Origin: Pseudomonadales bacterium
GTDB taxonomy: Bacteria; Pseudomonadota; Gammaproteobacteria; Pseudomonadales; Pseudohongiellaceae
Direction: 5' to 3'
DNA: 64,000 nt
NCBI GenBank assembly: GCA_024234395.1
Contig: JACKOH010000002.1
Location: forward strand, 868,001 to 932,000
The position numbers and the translations under genes are program-made. The first letter of the stretch is position 1; every line of letters starts with the position of its first letter. This document shows positions 18,004-27,273 of the stretch, in pieces. The notes below the pieces were generated by a model. The model was not told the origin of the DNA, did no database searches, and was given only the letters and a program-made list of their open reading frames with translations.

Positions 18004-19038
18004 ATGAACCTGAAGTTTCATCACCCGTTAAAATCCCTGACCGTGCTGTTGGCCAGCAGCCTTGCACTGATGTCCGGACTGGCGTCAGCACAGGACTCCT
18101 TAGAGGGTCCTTTCGAATACGCTGAACAGTCGTACCGCAGCGGGCAACACACCGAAGTGGCCTATGAGGGCTGGCGTCCCAATGACGACGGCACCATTAC
18201 CATGACCTTCGGTTATTTCAATCACAACTGGGAAGAGGAACTGGACATTCCCATCGGGGAAAACAATTTCTTTTCTCCGGGTAATCCGGACCAGGGTCAG
18301 CCGACCCATTTTCTGCCACGTCGCAACCGCTTCACCTTCGATATTGTTCTGCCCGAAGGATTCGATGAGGATGACGAGCTGGTCTGGGAAGTAACCTCGC
18401 CCAACGGCGTGACCCGCAAAGCCTATGGCACGCTGCGTGAGGACTACAAGATCAACAATGTGACCATCATGTCCGAAACCGGTGCTCTAGGAGCCGGTAC
18501 CTCCGACGCGAAAACCCGTGACAATATCCCGCCCCAGGTTGAGCTGATCGGCGACAACATCCGTACTGCACGAGTGGGTGAACCGGTAAGGATCCAGACC
18601 CGGGTAACCGATGACGGCGTTCCCGAGCCGTTCGACCCGATGCGTCGAATCCGCCTGCTGGGTGGTGCCGCTGCTGCCTTTACCACGGAAGAAATGGTGC
18701 GTAACCGGATGATGATGATGCCACCGCCGAAGCCGACAGTGGCCAAAAACAACGGTCTGTACTTATCCTGGAATGTTTACCGGGCGCCGGAAAACACCGG
18801 AGAACCGGTCCAGGAACTGGTGCATTTCGATCCTCCCCAGGTCAAGGCCTGGGAAGACACCCGTCCATCAGCGAATTCGCCCTGGGCCTGGTTGTGGAAA
18901 CCCCCGGTACTGCCGGAGGACGGCGTGATCGATGTGGAAGTCACTTTTGACGAACCCGGCACTTACCTGCTGTGGGGCCGCGCCGACGACGGTGGCCTGT
19001 ATACGGACCAGTACGTTACTGTTAATGTAACCCGCTGA
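18004..19038 (+). CDS. secreted beta-rich protein of unknown function, partner of the heme c/copper protein (copy 1)
   Basis: A signal peptide ends at about A29 (GLASA-Q). The 344-residue protein has no domain I recognise. It shares an N-terminal block with the protein at 42741-43631: AYEGW, DG.I...FGY.N.N, L.IP.G, then QGQPT.F. Its C-terminus (VTFDEPGTYLLWGRADDGG) reads like an immunoglobulin-like or PKD-type beta sandwich. Around residues 234-245 it has a run of four methionines and a proline run (RNRMMMMPPPKP) absent from the paralogue, which might bind copper. It lies 135 bases after the heme c/copper gene. Confidence 0.65.
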   Translation: MNLKFHHPLKSLTVLLASSLALMSGLASAQDSLEGPFEYAEQSYRSGQHTEVAYEGWRPNDDGTITMTFGYFNHNWEEELDIPIGENNFFSPGNPDQGQPTHFLPRRNRFTFDIVLPEGFDEDDELVWEVTSPNGVTRKAYGTLREDYKINNVTIMSETGALGAGTSDAKTRDNIPPQVELIGDNIRTARVGEPVRIQTRVTDDGVPEPFDPMRRIRLLGGAAAAFTTEEMVRNRMMMMPPPKPTVAKNNGLYLSWNVYRAPENTGEPVQELVHFDPPQVKAWEDTRPSANSPWAWLWKPPVLPEDGVIDVEVTFDEPGTYLLWGRADDGGLYTDQYVTVNVTR

Positions 19039-19064
19039 TTGCTCGACAGTTACGAAGCCCGAAT

Positions 19065-19102
19065 AAACCAGGGGAAGGTTCGACTCTTTCCCTGGTTTTT
19101 TT
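19065..19102 (+). terminator. intrinsic terminator after the first module
   Basis: AAACCAGGG at 19065-19073 pairs with CCCTGGTTT at 19090-19098, with a partly paired AAG/CTT interior, and runs into a seven-base T tract. It should end the transcript of the 16432 and 18004 genes and separate them from the CopC-like gene. Confidence 0.8.
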
Positions 19103-19196
19103 AACCCCAGAGATTCTGGTTGACCTTCCTGATGGCCAGCCCTGACCGGCCACATTTGGACATCTGAAGCGAAACCGGCAGAATGAGGACAAGCCA

Positions 19197-19730
19197 GTGA
19201 AAACTGTAATGATCCCGCGTGAGTTTTCCCCGATTTTTCTGCGTAGTCAGAGTACCGCACTAACCCGGAGGCTGTTGCTGATTTCCGGATTGCTGTTGGC
19301 GCTTTGCTCCGGTTCGGCTGTCATGGCGCAGCACGAAATGCACAACATGTCGTCCGCTGGCGGCCTGGACGTGACCACCATGCCGGCTGACAATGCAGTG
19401 CTTGGATCGGCACCGGATTCGGTAATGCTGCATTTTGCCTCGGAGATGCAACTGGTCAAACTGGTTCTCAAGGATTCCACTAATAAGTTCGTGGATATCG
19501 GCTTCCGCTATCGCCCCGTGACCGGCATGCATTATATGCAAAACATTCCAGAACTGGCGGCAGCCGATTACTACACTGTCGAGTGGGCTGTGCTGGACGG
19601 TGATGGTAAGCTGACCAAGGGAAACTTCCATTTTTCCTTTGGCAGTGATGCCAAGCCGCCGACGTTCTATCTGGATAAGATGGAGCATCCCCAGCATATT
19701 ATGTCTCCGGATTACCGGTTGCTGCAGTAA
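19197..19730 (+). CDS. CopC-like periplasmic copper-binding domain protein
   Basis: The start is a GTG at 19197 behind GAGGA. A signal peptide runs to about residue 43 (SAVMAQ) and is followed by HEMHNM, a His/Met cluster at the mature N-terminus. The pattern P.DNAVLGSAPDSVMLHFASEM, a middle strand LVKLVLKD and a late YTVEW....DG...KGNFHFSF fit the CopC/YobA fold, which binds Cu in the periplasm. It follows the heme c/copper module after a terminator, so it may supply copper to it while being separately transcribed. Confidence 0.75.
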   Translation: MKTVMIPREFSPIFLRSQSTALTRRLLLISGLLLALCSGSAVMAQHEMHNMSSAGGLDVTTMPADNAVLGSAPDSVMLHFASEMQLVKLVLKDSTNKFVDIGFRYRPVTGMHYMQNIPELAAADYYTVEWAVLDGDGKLTKGNFHFSFGSDAKPPTFYLDKMEHPQHIMSPDYRLLQ

Positions 19731-19799
19731 CAGCCGTGTACAAGGTAGCCGTCGTAGCGGCATACCGGTCTCACACAGGTCGCGGACAGGAGGAATAGA

Positions 19800-20261
19800 G
19801 TGATGTCAGTAGAAAATGTGTTCAGAGTTGCCGTGTTCACTTTCGGTCTGATCCTGTCTGGCTGCGGTCCCGGCGACGGGAGCAGCGAGGGTGATGTGGA
19901 AGCTGTGGCAGAGGTTGCCTCTCTGGAAGGCAGTAACTGGCAGCTTGTTCAGATGACGGTGCCGGGTGGCTTCGTCTTTACCCCGGAAGATCCGGCCGAT
20001 TATGTACTTAACTTTCGCAGTGAAAACCGCCTGACCGGCAGCTCGGACTGCAATCGTATTACCGGCAACTGGCAACAGCAGGGCGCAGCTCTGACATTCG
20101 ATCCCTTTTCCACTGCCAGGGCTCTGTGTCCGCCGCCGTCACTGCACAATTACCTGAGCCTCTACCTGCGCGATGTGATCTCACATCGAATCAGCGGAGA
20201 ACACCTGTTTCTGACTACCAATACGGAAGGTGTGGAACTGGAATTTCAGGCCCGGGAATGA
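19800..20261 (+). CDS. META-domain (HslJ-like) lipoprotein
   Basis: A lipobox LILSGC gives a lipidated cysteine at about residue 22. The mature part has the META/DUF306 pattern: SLEGSNWQLVQM, LTGSSDCNRITGNWQQQG, and FDPFSTARALCPPPS. META proteins include E. coli HslJ and various envelope lipoproteins; no enzymatic role is known. GTG at 19800 and ATG at 19803 are both possible starts behind AGGAGG. It lies 69 bases after the CopC-like gene and is probably in the same operon. Confidence 0.82.
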   Translation: MMSVENVFRVAVFTFGLILSGCGPGDGSSEGDVEAVAEVASLEGSNWQLVQMTVPGGFVFTPEDPADYVLNFRSENRLTGSSDCNRITGNWQQQGAALTFDPFSTARALCPPPSLHNYLSLYLRDVISHRISGEHLFLTTNTEGVELEFQARE

Positions 20262-20264
20262 TCT

Positions 20265-20286
20265 GGCGGGCACTTTATTGCCCGCC
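20265..20286 (+). terminator. hairpin after the META lipoprotein gene
   Basis: GGCGGGCA (20265-20272) and TGCCCGCC (20279-20286) form a perfect 8-bp stem with a 6-base loop, three bases after the stop codon. The following bases are pyrimidine-rich and reach a short T run at about 20297. It is a likely intrinsic terminator. Confidence 0.65.
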
Positions 20287-20342
20287 CATCCTTCATCTTT
20301 TATCATGGGCTTCCCCCAGCCACCCAATAACAAGGATAAAAG

Positions 20343-22265
20343 ATGGCTTCAGAAGCACTGCAGCGCTATCAGCAGGCATACAATCTTTCTCTTTCCGATC
20401 CCGAGTCATTCTGGGGCAATGTTGCTGGCGAGCTGACCTGGGAACGACCCTGGGACAAGGTACTGGATACCGGCAGCACCCCCCATGGCCGCTGGTTCGT
20501 GGGCGGCGAGATCAATACCTGTTACAACGCTTTGGATCGGCACGTGGAAGCAGGTCGGGGGGAACAGACCGCACTGATTTATGACAGCCCGGTAACCGGG
20601 AATCGGACAGTCACCTTCAGCTATCGGGAACTGCGGGATCTGGTGGCCAGATTTGCCGGTGCCCTGGTTGAGAAAGGTGTTGGCAAAGGCGACCGGGTAA
20701 TTATCTATATGCCGATGATTCCCGAGACGGTAATCGCGATGCTCGCCTGTGCCCGCATCGGGGCTGTTCACTCGGTGGTTTTTGGCGGGTTTGCGGCCAA
20801 TGAACTGGCAGTTCGAATCGACGACGCGCGGCCGGAGCTGATTGTCACGGCATCCTGCGGCATCGAGGTGAACCGCATAATTCCCTATCTGCCCTTGCTG
20901 AACGAAGCAATCGAGCTGGCCGAACACCGGCCCGACCGGGTCATCATCGTGCAGCGGGAACAGCATCCGGTGGAACTGAAACCAGGTCGCGACAGTGACT
21001 GGCTGGAAGTGATGGCTGCTGCCACCCCGACCGGCTGCACGCCGTTGCAGGCTACCGATCCGCTTTACATCCTTTATACCTCGGGAACTACCGGTGTTCC
21101 CAAAGGCGTGGTGCGGGACAATGGCGGGCACGCGGTGGCCCTGAACTGGAGTATGCAGGCCATCTACGGTGTCGACGCCGGAGACGTTTACTGGGCGGCG
21201 TCCGATGTCGGCTGGGTCGTGGGACATTCCTATATTGTCTATGGACCCCTGTTACGGGGATGCACGACCGTTCTCTATGAGGGCAAGCCGGTGGGCACGC
21301 CGGACGCCGGCGCCTTCTGGCGGGTAATCGCCGAGCATGGGGTCAAGGCGCTGTTTACCGCTCCCACCGCTTTTCGCGCCATCAAGAAAGAGGATCCGGA
21401 GGCCAGGCTGCTGGAGCGCTACGACCTGAGCCGCTTCGAAACCCTGTTCCTGGCCGGTGAACGCACCGATCCGGATACCCTGATCTGGGCGCAGGATAAA
21501 CTCGGCGTCCCGGTAATCGATCACTGGTGGCAGACCGAGACCGGCTGGTCCATCGCCGCCAATCATCGCGGTATGGGTCTGTTGCCGGTGAAACCCGGCT
21601 CCCCGACCCGTCCCTCACCGGGCTGGGCCCTGAGTGCTCTCGATGAACAGGGGCAGGTACTGCCGCCCGGCAGGGTGGGAGCCCTGTGTGCCCGCCTGCC
21701 CATGCCGCCCGGTTCCCTGCTGACCCTGTGGAATGCCGAGCAGCGTTTTGTGGACAGCTACCTTGCCGAGTTCCCAGGCTATTACAAGACCGCGGACGCC
21801 GGCTATCTGGACGAAGACGGCTATGTTTTCGTGATGAGCCGTACCGACGATATCATCAACGTGGCGGGTCACCGACTTTCCACCGGGGGCATGGAGGAAG
21901 TTCTGGCCAGCCACCCGGACGTAGCCGAATGCGCGGTAGTCGGCGTTGCTGATTCGCTCAAAGGTCAGCTCCCGGTGGGGTTCCTGGTCCTGAAGGCCGG
22001 AGTGACCCGGCAGGCGGAAGACATAGTCACCGACGTAGTGAAACTGGTGCGGGAAAGGATTGGTCCGGTCGCTGCCTTCAAACAGGCAACCGTGGTGCCG
22101 CGACTACCCAAGACCCGCTCCGGCAAGATCCTGCGCGGTACCATACAGAAGATCGCCGACAACCAGGAATACCGGATGCCGGCTACCATCGACGATCCGC
22201 AGATTCTGGAAGAGATCACCAGTGCATTGCGTGAGCTGGGCCTGGCGGACGCCCGCCGGGACTGA
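20343..22265 (+). CDS. prpE: propionyl-CoA synthetase (PrpE/ACSS3 type)
   Basis: An ANL-superfamily acyl-CoA synthetase that makes propionyl-CoA (or acetyl-CoA) from the acid, ATP and CoA. The P-loop is YTSGTTGVPKG near residue 246, and the catalytic lysine is K595 in PKTRSGKILRG. The N-terminus (SDPESFWG) and LAGERTDPDTLIWAQ followed by DHWWQTETGWSI match PrpE rather than AcsA. Length 640 is typical. No methylcitrate-cycle genes lie nearby, so it stands apart from the usual prp operon. The cupin gene follows after 57 bases. Confidence 0.88.
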   Translation: MASEALQRYQQAYNLSLSDPESFWGNVAGELTWERPWDKVLDTGSTPHGRWFVGGEINTCYNALDRHVEAGRGEQTALIYDSPVTGNRTVTFSYRELRDLVARFAGALVEKGVGKGDRVIIYMPMIPETVIAMLACARIGAVHSVVFGGFAANELAVRIDDARPELIVTASCGIEVNRIIPYLPLLNEAIELAEHRPDRVIIVQREQHPVELKPGRDSDWLEVMAAATPTGCTPLQATDPLYILYTSGTTGVPKGVVRDNGGHAVALNWSMQAIYGVDAGDVYWAASDVGWVVGHSYIVYGPLLRGCTTVLYEGKPVGTPDAGAFWRVIAEHGVKALFTAPTAFRAIKKEDPEARLLERYDLSRFETLFLAGERTDPDTLIWAQDKLGVPVIDHWWQTETGWSIAANHRGMGLLPVKPGSPTRPSPGWALSALDEQGQVLPPGRVGALCARLPMPPGSLLTLWNAEQRFVDSYLAEFPGYYKTADAGYLDEDGYVFVMSRTDDIINVAGHRLSTGGMEEVLASHPDVAECAVVGVADSLKGQLPVGFLVLKAGVTRQAEDIVTDVVKLVRERIGPVAAFKQATVVPRLPKTRSGKILRGTIQKIADNQEYRMPATIDDPQILEEITSALRELGLADARRD

Positions 22266-22322
22266 GCTTTCGTAGATCCTTTACCTGCACGGAAGCAACC
22301 CCTTCCGACTGGCGAGTTAACC

Positions 22323-22661
22323 ATGGATTTGAATACCGGGAATCTCTTTCAGGCGCTGCCAATTGATCTCAGCGAAGAAGTTTTTCAGACTCTGATCAGT
22401 GCCGGTCAGCTCAAGGTGGAACGGATAGTCTCAAACGGTCATCGTTCCGCGGCGGATTTCTGGTATGACCAGCCTCAGAATGAGTGGGTGGTGCTCCTAA
22501 AAGGAGCAGCCATTGTGCAGATCGAAGGGATGCCCGATCAGCACCTGGAGCCGGGCTGCTATCTCGACCTGCCTGCCCATACCCGGCATCGTGTGGCATG
22601 GACGACCCCGGAGACCGAAACAGTGTGGCTGGCTGTTCATTATTCAGGGACCGCTGATTAA
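22323..22661 (+). CDS. small single-domain cupin
   Basis: 112 residues with a cupin-type beta-barrel: EWVVLLKGAAIVQIEG is the first conserved motif and LEPGCYLDLPAHTRHRVAWT the second, whose two histidines could bind a metal. The family includes phosphoribosylaminoimidazole-unrelated small cupins of unknown role. The stop codon TAA (22659-22661) lies inside the left end of a palindromic repeat element, so the final residues may have been set by its insertion. Confidence 0.75.
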   Translation: MDLNTGNLFQALPIDLSEEVFQTLISAGQLKVERIVSNGHRSAADFWYDQPQNEWVVLLKGAAIVQIEGMPDQHLEPGCYLDLPAHTRHRVAWTTPETETVWLAVHYSGTAD

Positions 22662-22805
22662 CAGCCTGTTGAAAAACTCTCAGATGAGTGCAAGACAAGG
22701 AAAAATCAGGCGAAAAAGCGCAGTTTACACGGCGTAAATGAGCATTTTGAGCAAGATTTTAACGCCGTATTGTGCCAGCTGAGAGTTTTTCAAAAGGCTG
22801 TTAAT
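22657..22805. mobile_element. MITE-like palindromic element with TTAA ends
   Basis: A 149-base element with 27-base inverted arms (22657-22683 and 22779-22805) that differ at one position. Each arm contains AACAGCCTGTTGAAAAACTC or its near complement. Both ends carry TTAA, which may be a duplicated target. No open frame for a transposase lies inside. An inner weaker inverted segment (ACGGCGTAAA / TTTTAACGCCGT) is also seen. It overlaps the cupin stop codon and fills most of the gap before the TauE-like gene. Confidence 0.75.
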
Positions 22806-22900
22806 TATGGAGCTGCTCTGCGGGAGTCTATTGGGTGTTGCATCCAGTCGTTACGGGCAGGTAATGGCCTTAGCCCTTATTACTCAGAGGGTCCCTGGCG

Positions 22901-23665
22901 ATGTCGACAACTGAGCTGTCTGATTATTCCCTGTTATTATTGTCGTTGATAGGGGCAAGTGCCTTTCTTACCGGAATCCTTCACGGCGCTACCGGTATGG
23001 CGGGTGGTGTAGTGATGACCGCCATCCTGTCCCAAGTACTGGGGATCAAGGTGGCTATCCCGGTGATGACCTGTGCGCTGGTCATCAGTCACCTGTCACG
23101 GGTCGTCATCTACTGGCAAAATACTGACTGGCGAGTCGCCAGGATCGTCCTCCTGTTCGGACTGCCCGGTACTTTTTTAGGCGCGCTGATTTTTACCCGC
23201 CTGGACGCAGGTACCGTCGCCACCGTGTTTGCGCTGTTTCTTATTTCGTCGATTCCAATCAGGTACTGGGCGCGCCGGCACCATCTTCGTACCGGTCCGG
23301 TATTGCTGGCCGGGGCCAGCACAATGTGGGGAGTCCTGGCCGGTAATGTGGTTGGACCGGGCTTTTTCCTGACCCCGTTTCTGCTGGGAACCGGGATGAA
23401 CAGGTTGAGTTTCGCCGGCACCCTGGCCACGGTCACGCTACTGATGAACCTCCTGAAAGCGGGGGTGTTCGGATCACGATCGCTGCTCAACGGGGAGCTG
23501 CTCATACTGGGCATAATTCTGGGTGTGCTCACAGTACCAGGCAACTGGCTGGGCAGTCGGCTGCTGAAGAAAACCAGCGATCGTCACCATGGGGTAATTG
23601 TGGACGTGCTGACGATCGGGCTGGTCGTCAACTTTATCTACCTGGCAATCACCTCGGCTTCGTAG
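22901..23665 (+). CDS. TauE/SafE family membrane permease
   Basis: 254 residues with seven or eight hydrophobic helices and the internal pseudo-repeat of the TauE/SafE (formerly DUF81) family; GILHGATGMAGG near the start and GNVVGPGFFLTPFLLG in the middle are the paired half-helix motifs. Members export sulfite, sulfoacetate or other organic anions. It precedes the tricarboxylate transport genes by about 100 bases in the same direction, so an organic-anion role is plausible. The substrate cannot be read from the sequence. Confidence 0.82.
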   Translation: MSTTELSDYSLLLLSLIGASAFLTGILHGATGMAGGVVMTAILSQVLGIKVAIPVMTCALVISHLSRVVIYWQNTDWRVARIVLLFGLPGTFLGALIFTRLDAGTVATVFALFLISSIPIRYWARRHHLRTGPVLLAGASTMWGVLAGNVVGPGFFLTPFLLGTGMNRLSFAGTLATVTLLMNLLKAGVFGSRSLLNGELLILGIILGVLTVPGNWLGSRLLKKTSDRHHGVIVDVLTIGLVVNFIYLAITSAS

Positions 23666-23769
23666 CAGAATCAACCTGACCAGGATGGAACTGGAACTGT
23701 GAAGCCGGGCAGGAAGACCGTAATCTATGGCCGGCACCTATAACAACAAGGCTGCGAAGAATTCAGGCC

Positions 23770-24231
23770 ATGAAAAAACTTGCGAGAAACCAGCTGGCGG
23801 ATCTCCTGGTGCTGTCGGCACTGTTCTGTCTATCCGGATGGTATCTGTGGGACAGCTGGAGTGCATCCTCCCACATCTATAACCTGATTCTGGTGCTGCC
23901 GCTGACTGTTATCGTCATGTTGCTGTGTGCGGTTGCCTTTGTCGGTGACCTGCTGCGGACAGAGGCAGTGAATCGCCCGGTAGACCGTGACAGCGCCACC
24001 AGCAGTCTCCCGGCGATTGCCTTGTTTGTGGGTTATGTGATTTCGTTGCCATGGCTGGGCTTCGATGTCGGGACATTTCTATTCCTGGCGGCATTCCTGA
24101 AAATTGCCGGCGAGCAGAAATGGCAATGGATACTGGGTTACTCGCTGGCCTTTGCATTCGGATCAGCCCTGTTTTTCTCTGCCATGCTTCCCTATCCCAT
24201 GCCGCTGCTGCTGATTCCCGGAGGCAACTGA
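23770..24231 (+). CDS. tctB: tripartite tricarboxylate transporter small membrane subunit TctB
   Basis: 153 residues with four hydrophobic helices, the length and layout of TctB (DUF1468). It is the small membrane component of a TTT-type, binding-protein-dependent secondary transporter. The stop overlaps the start of tctA by one base (TGATG), so translation is coupled. The binding protein TctC is encoded 4 kb downstream, beyond the two oxidation genes. Confidence 0.85.
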   Translation: MKKLARNQLADLLVLSALFCLSGWYLWDSWSASSHIYNLILVLPLTVIVMLLCAVAFVGDLLRTEAVNRPVDRDSATSSLPAIALFVGYVISLPWLGFDVGTFLFLAAFLKIAGEQKWQWILGYSLAFAFGSALFFSAMLPYPMPLLLIPGGN

Positions 24232-25736
24232 TGTTGCTGGACCTGCATGCACTGGCAGCGGGATTCCAGCTGCTGATATCGGACTTCACCCCCTGGTTGA
24301 TCGTAATTCCCGGCATGATTATCGGGCTGACCTTCGGGGCCATTCCGGGGCTTCAGATCTCCATGGCGATGGCGATCTTTCTGCCCCTGACTCTGTATAT
24401 GGATTTCATGCAGGCCATGCTGTTTCTCACCGCCATCTTTACCGGGGGCGGTTTCGGCGGCAGCATCCCGGCAATTCTGATGAATATACCTGGCACTTCC
24501 TCGGCCATTTCAACAACCTTCGACGGCTATCCCATGGCCAGGCAGGGCAGACACAACGAGGCTCTGGGCATCGCTCTCGGAGCTTCCTGTGCAGGAGTCA
24601 TATTCGGCTACCTGGTGTTGCTGTTACTGATTGGTGTGATTTCCGAAGCGGTATTGAAGATCGGCCCGGCGGAGATGTCGATGCTGATACTGTGGGGGAT
24701 CACCCTGATCGCGAGCCTGGGGGGTAACAGCTCTCTCAAGGGAGTGATTGCGGGGCTGGTCGGCCTGATGCTGGGAACTGTTGGCTTCAGTGAGGCCGGC
24801 AACACCCGCGGGACCCTGGGGCTGGATTCACTGCTGGATGGAGTGCCGGTTATTCCGGCCATGATGGGGATGTTTGCGGCCTCGGAACTGTTCCGACTGG
24901 TGAATACGCGATACCTGGTAGAGGATGACCGGGCGCGCCAGGTCAATCTGAGCCGGATCGTCAGCGGCTTTATCAGTACTCTGAGATTTCCCGGAGTGAT
25001 CGGCCGCGGTAGTATGATCGGAGTGCTGGTAGGCGCCATTCCGGGAGTGGGGTCCTCTATTGCCAACCTGCTTTCCTACGTCGAGACAAAACGGCGCTCA
25101 AGGCATCCGGAAAGTTTCGGAACCGGTAATCCGGCCGGGGTAGTTGCATCGGAAGCCGCCAACAGCACTTCTGAAGCCGGCTCTCTGGCGACATTGCTGG
25201 CGCTGGGAATTCCCGGAGGCGGAGCAACCGCGGTGATGCTGGCTGCCTTCACTATGCACAATATAACCGGCGGGCCGGTGTTCATCCGTGAGCAGGCCGA
25301 TGTGGTGTATGCCATCATTCTGGCGAACTTCGGCCAGGCATTCCTGTTGATCGGGCTGGGGCTGTTATTCATTCCCCTGCTGGCCAATGTGGTAAAGGTT
25401 CCCATGCGCTACCTGATCCCGTCGGTACTGGCTTTATCGGTGTTTGGCGCCTATGGACTGACCGGCAGCCTGGCCGGCCCGGTGACGTTGATGCTTTTTT
25501 CGCTGCTGGGCTGGCTGTTCAAGCGCTTTGATTATTCCATTCCCGCCTGTGTGATTGGACTGCTGCTGGGCGGCATGGCCGATGAGATGATGATTTATAC
25601 CTACCAGATCAGTGGCGGGCAGTTCAGTTATCTCCTGCAGCGTCCGATCGCCATGACTTTTCTGTTGCTGCTGGTGTTGTCGCTGTTTGGTGGCAGACTG
25701 CTGGCACTGTTACGCCGGCTGGCTGTGAGGCAATAA
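24231..25736 (+). CDS. tctA: tripartite tricarboxylate transporter large permease TctA
   Basis: The start is the ATG at 24231 that overlaps the tctB stop and follows GGAGGC; an in-frame upstream extension lies wholly inside tctB and is not used. The 501-residue protein has 11-12 hydrophobic helices and TctA signatures such as GLTFGAIPGLQ, FTGGGFGGSIPAILMNIPGT, and LALGIPGGGATAVMLAAF. It imports di- and tricarboxylates using the ion gradient. Neighbouring genes point to tricarballylate or a related acid as substrate. Confidence 0.93.
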   Translation: MLLDLHALAAGFQLLISDFTPWLIVIPGMIIGLTFGAIPGLQISMAMAIFLPLTLYMDFMQAMLFLTAIFTGGGFGGSIPAILMNIPGTSSAISTTFDGYPMARQGRHNEALGIALGASCAGVIFGYLVLLLLIGVISEAVLKIGPAEMSMLILWGITLIASLGGNSSLKGVIAGLVGLMLGTVGFSEAGNTRGTLGLDSLLDGVPVIPAMMGMFAASELFRLVNTRYLVEDDRARQVNLSRIVSGFISTLRFPGVIGRGSMIGVLVGAIPGVGSSIANLLSYVETKRRSRHPESFGTGNPAGVVASEAANSTSEAGSLATLLALGIPGGGATAVMLAAFTMHNITGGPVFIREQADVVYAIILANFGQAFLLIGLGLLFIPLLANVVKVPMRYLIPSVLALSVFGAYGLTGSLAGPVTLMLFSLLGWLFKRFDYSIPACVIGLLLGGMADEMMIYTYQISGGQFSYLLQRPIAMTFLLLLVLSLFGGRLLALLRRLAVRQ

Positions 25737-25806
25737 TTACTTCCGGAACCGGCACAACTGCTCGCGGATGTGGATTCAACGGCACTTGCAAATCCTGTTA
25801 CCGCCG

Positions 25807-25836
25807 TTAGTAGCCGCCGCGCCGGACCGCTATAAT
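25807..25836 (+). promoter_or_regulatory. candidate sigma70 promoter of the tcuA-tcuB-tctC genes
   Basis: TATAAT at 25831-25836 is a perfect -10 box about 50 bases before tcuA. A poor -35 (TTAGTA, 25807-25812) lies 18 bases upstream. It suggests that the oxidation genes can be transcribed separately from tctBA. Confidence 0.45.
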
Positions 25837-25887
25837 CACCCTATGTCAAACGCACATGAAACCCAGCACCGATGATTGAAGAGACCG

Positions 25888-27273
25888 ATGGCTGAAGAGA
25901 CCGATGTGCTCGTCATTGGCGGCGGGAATGCGGGACTTTGTGCAGCCATCGCCGCCGCCGAAGCCGGTGCCCGGGTGGTGCTGCTGGAACATGCCGACCG
26001 CAGCATGCGGGGCGGTAATTCACGTCACACCAGGAATCTCAGGGCCATGCATGACGGACCGCTGGCCACCCTTCCTGACCGTTATGGCGAAGACGAGTAC
26101 TGGCAGGACATTGTCCGCGTTACCGACGGCAACACCAGTGAAATCCTGTGCCGCAAGATGATCCGGGAGAGTGCCGATCTGGTTCCCTGGCTGCAGCAGC
26201 ATGGAGTGCATTTTCAGCCGGCCCTGAGCGGCACTCTCAATCTGGGCCGGACCAATGCGTTTTTCCTGGGTGGCGGCAAAGCCCTGGTCAATGCTTTGTA
26301 CCTGGCGGCCGAACGACTGGGCATAGAGATTCGCTATCATGCCGAAGCCCTGACTCTGACCATGGACGGCGGGCGCTGTCAGGCAGTACAGCTTCTTGAT
26401 CGGGGCTTCAGCCATGAAATCCGGGCCGCAGCGGTGGTGGTTGCCAGTGGTGGCTTCCAGGCCAATACCGAATGGCTGGCGGAAGCCTGGGGAGCGGGAG
26501 CGGAAAACTTCATCATCCGCGGCACTCCCTACGCCAGGGGACGCCTGCTGAGGGAACTGATGCGGCACGGCGCCAAGACTGTGGGCAGTGCCGATCAGTG
26601 CCACGCCGTTGCCATCGACGCACGGGCACCCAGATTCGATGGCGGCATAGTCACCCGGCTCGACAGCGTCCCGTTCGGAATTGTGGTGAACCGGAACAGC
26701 GAGCGCTTCTATGATGAAGGGGAGGACTTCTGGCCCCGCCGCTACGCCATCTGGGGGAGACTGGTGGCCCGCCAGCCTGGCCAGATAGCATTCTCCATCA
26801 TCGATGCCAAAGTGCTGAATCGCTTCATGCCCTCGGTATTTCCAGCTATCAGGTCCGATTCCCTGGAGGGGCTGGCACGGCTGGTGGAACTGGACCCCGC
26901 CAGACTGGTCGACACGGTCGATTCCTTCAATAAAGCGCTCTGCCCGGGCGATTACAACCCGGACCGCTTGGATGACTGCCGTACGGAGCACCTGGAGCCC
27001 CCGAAAAGTCACTGGGCCCTGCCTCTCGATACACCGCCATACTATGCCTATCCGTTGCGGCCAGGGATCACCTTCACTTATCTGGGTGTGGCGGTCGACC
27101 AGCAGGCGAGGGTGCTGCGTGCTGATAACGGAGAAGCGTTCCAGAATGTATTTGCCGCTGGCGAGGTGATGGCGGGCAATATTCTGGGGCAGGGCTACTG
27201 CGCCGGTACCGGGATGAGCATCGGCGGCGTCTTTGGCAGAACGGCAGGTCAGGAGGCGGCGTGTCTGAAGTAA
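25888..27273 (+). CDS. tcuA: FAD-dependent tricarballylate dehydrogenase TcuA
   Basis: A fumarate-reductase-type flavoprotein that oxidises tricarballylate to cis-aconitate. The FAD-binding motif is DVLVIGGGNAGLCAAIAAA at the N-terminus, and SMRGGNSRHTRN plus the C-terminal GQGYCAGTGMSIGGVFGR match TcuA. ATG at 25888 (MAEETDVL) is chosen over an in-frame TTG at 25876; the 13 bases GAAGAGACCGATG occur twice here and blur the choice. Length is 461. The stop overlaps the GTG start of tcuB by 13 bases, so the two are coupled. Confidence 0.88.
   Translation: MAEETDVLVIGGGNAGLCAAIAAAEAGARVVLLEHADRSMRGGNSRHTRNLRAMHDGPLATLPDRYGEDEYWQDIVRVTDGNTSEILCRKMIRESADLVPWLQQHGVHFQPALSGTLNLGRTNAFFLGGGKALVNALYLAAERLGIEIRYHAEALTLTMDGGRCQAVQLLDRGFSHEIRAAAVVVASGGFQANTEWLAEAWGAGAENFIIRGTPYARGRLLRELMRHGAKTVGSADQCHAVAIDARAPRFDGGIVTRLDSVPFGIVVNRNSERFYDEGEDFWPRRYAIWGRLVARQPGQIAFSIIDAKVLNRFMPSVFPAIRSDSLEGLARLVELDPARLVDTVDSFNKALCPGDYNPDRLDDCRTEHLEPPKSHWALPLDTPPYYAYPLRPGITFTYLGVAVDQQARVLRADNGEAFQNVFAAGEVMAGNILGQGYCAGTGMSIGGVFGRTAGQEAACLK

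Noticed and set aside
24051..24230. Upstream extension of tctA into tctB
   Set aside because: The ATG at 24231 has a ribosome binding site and the normal TGATG coupling; the extension duplicates tctB sequence in another frame.
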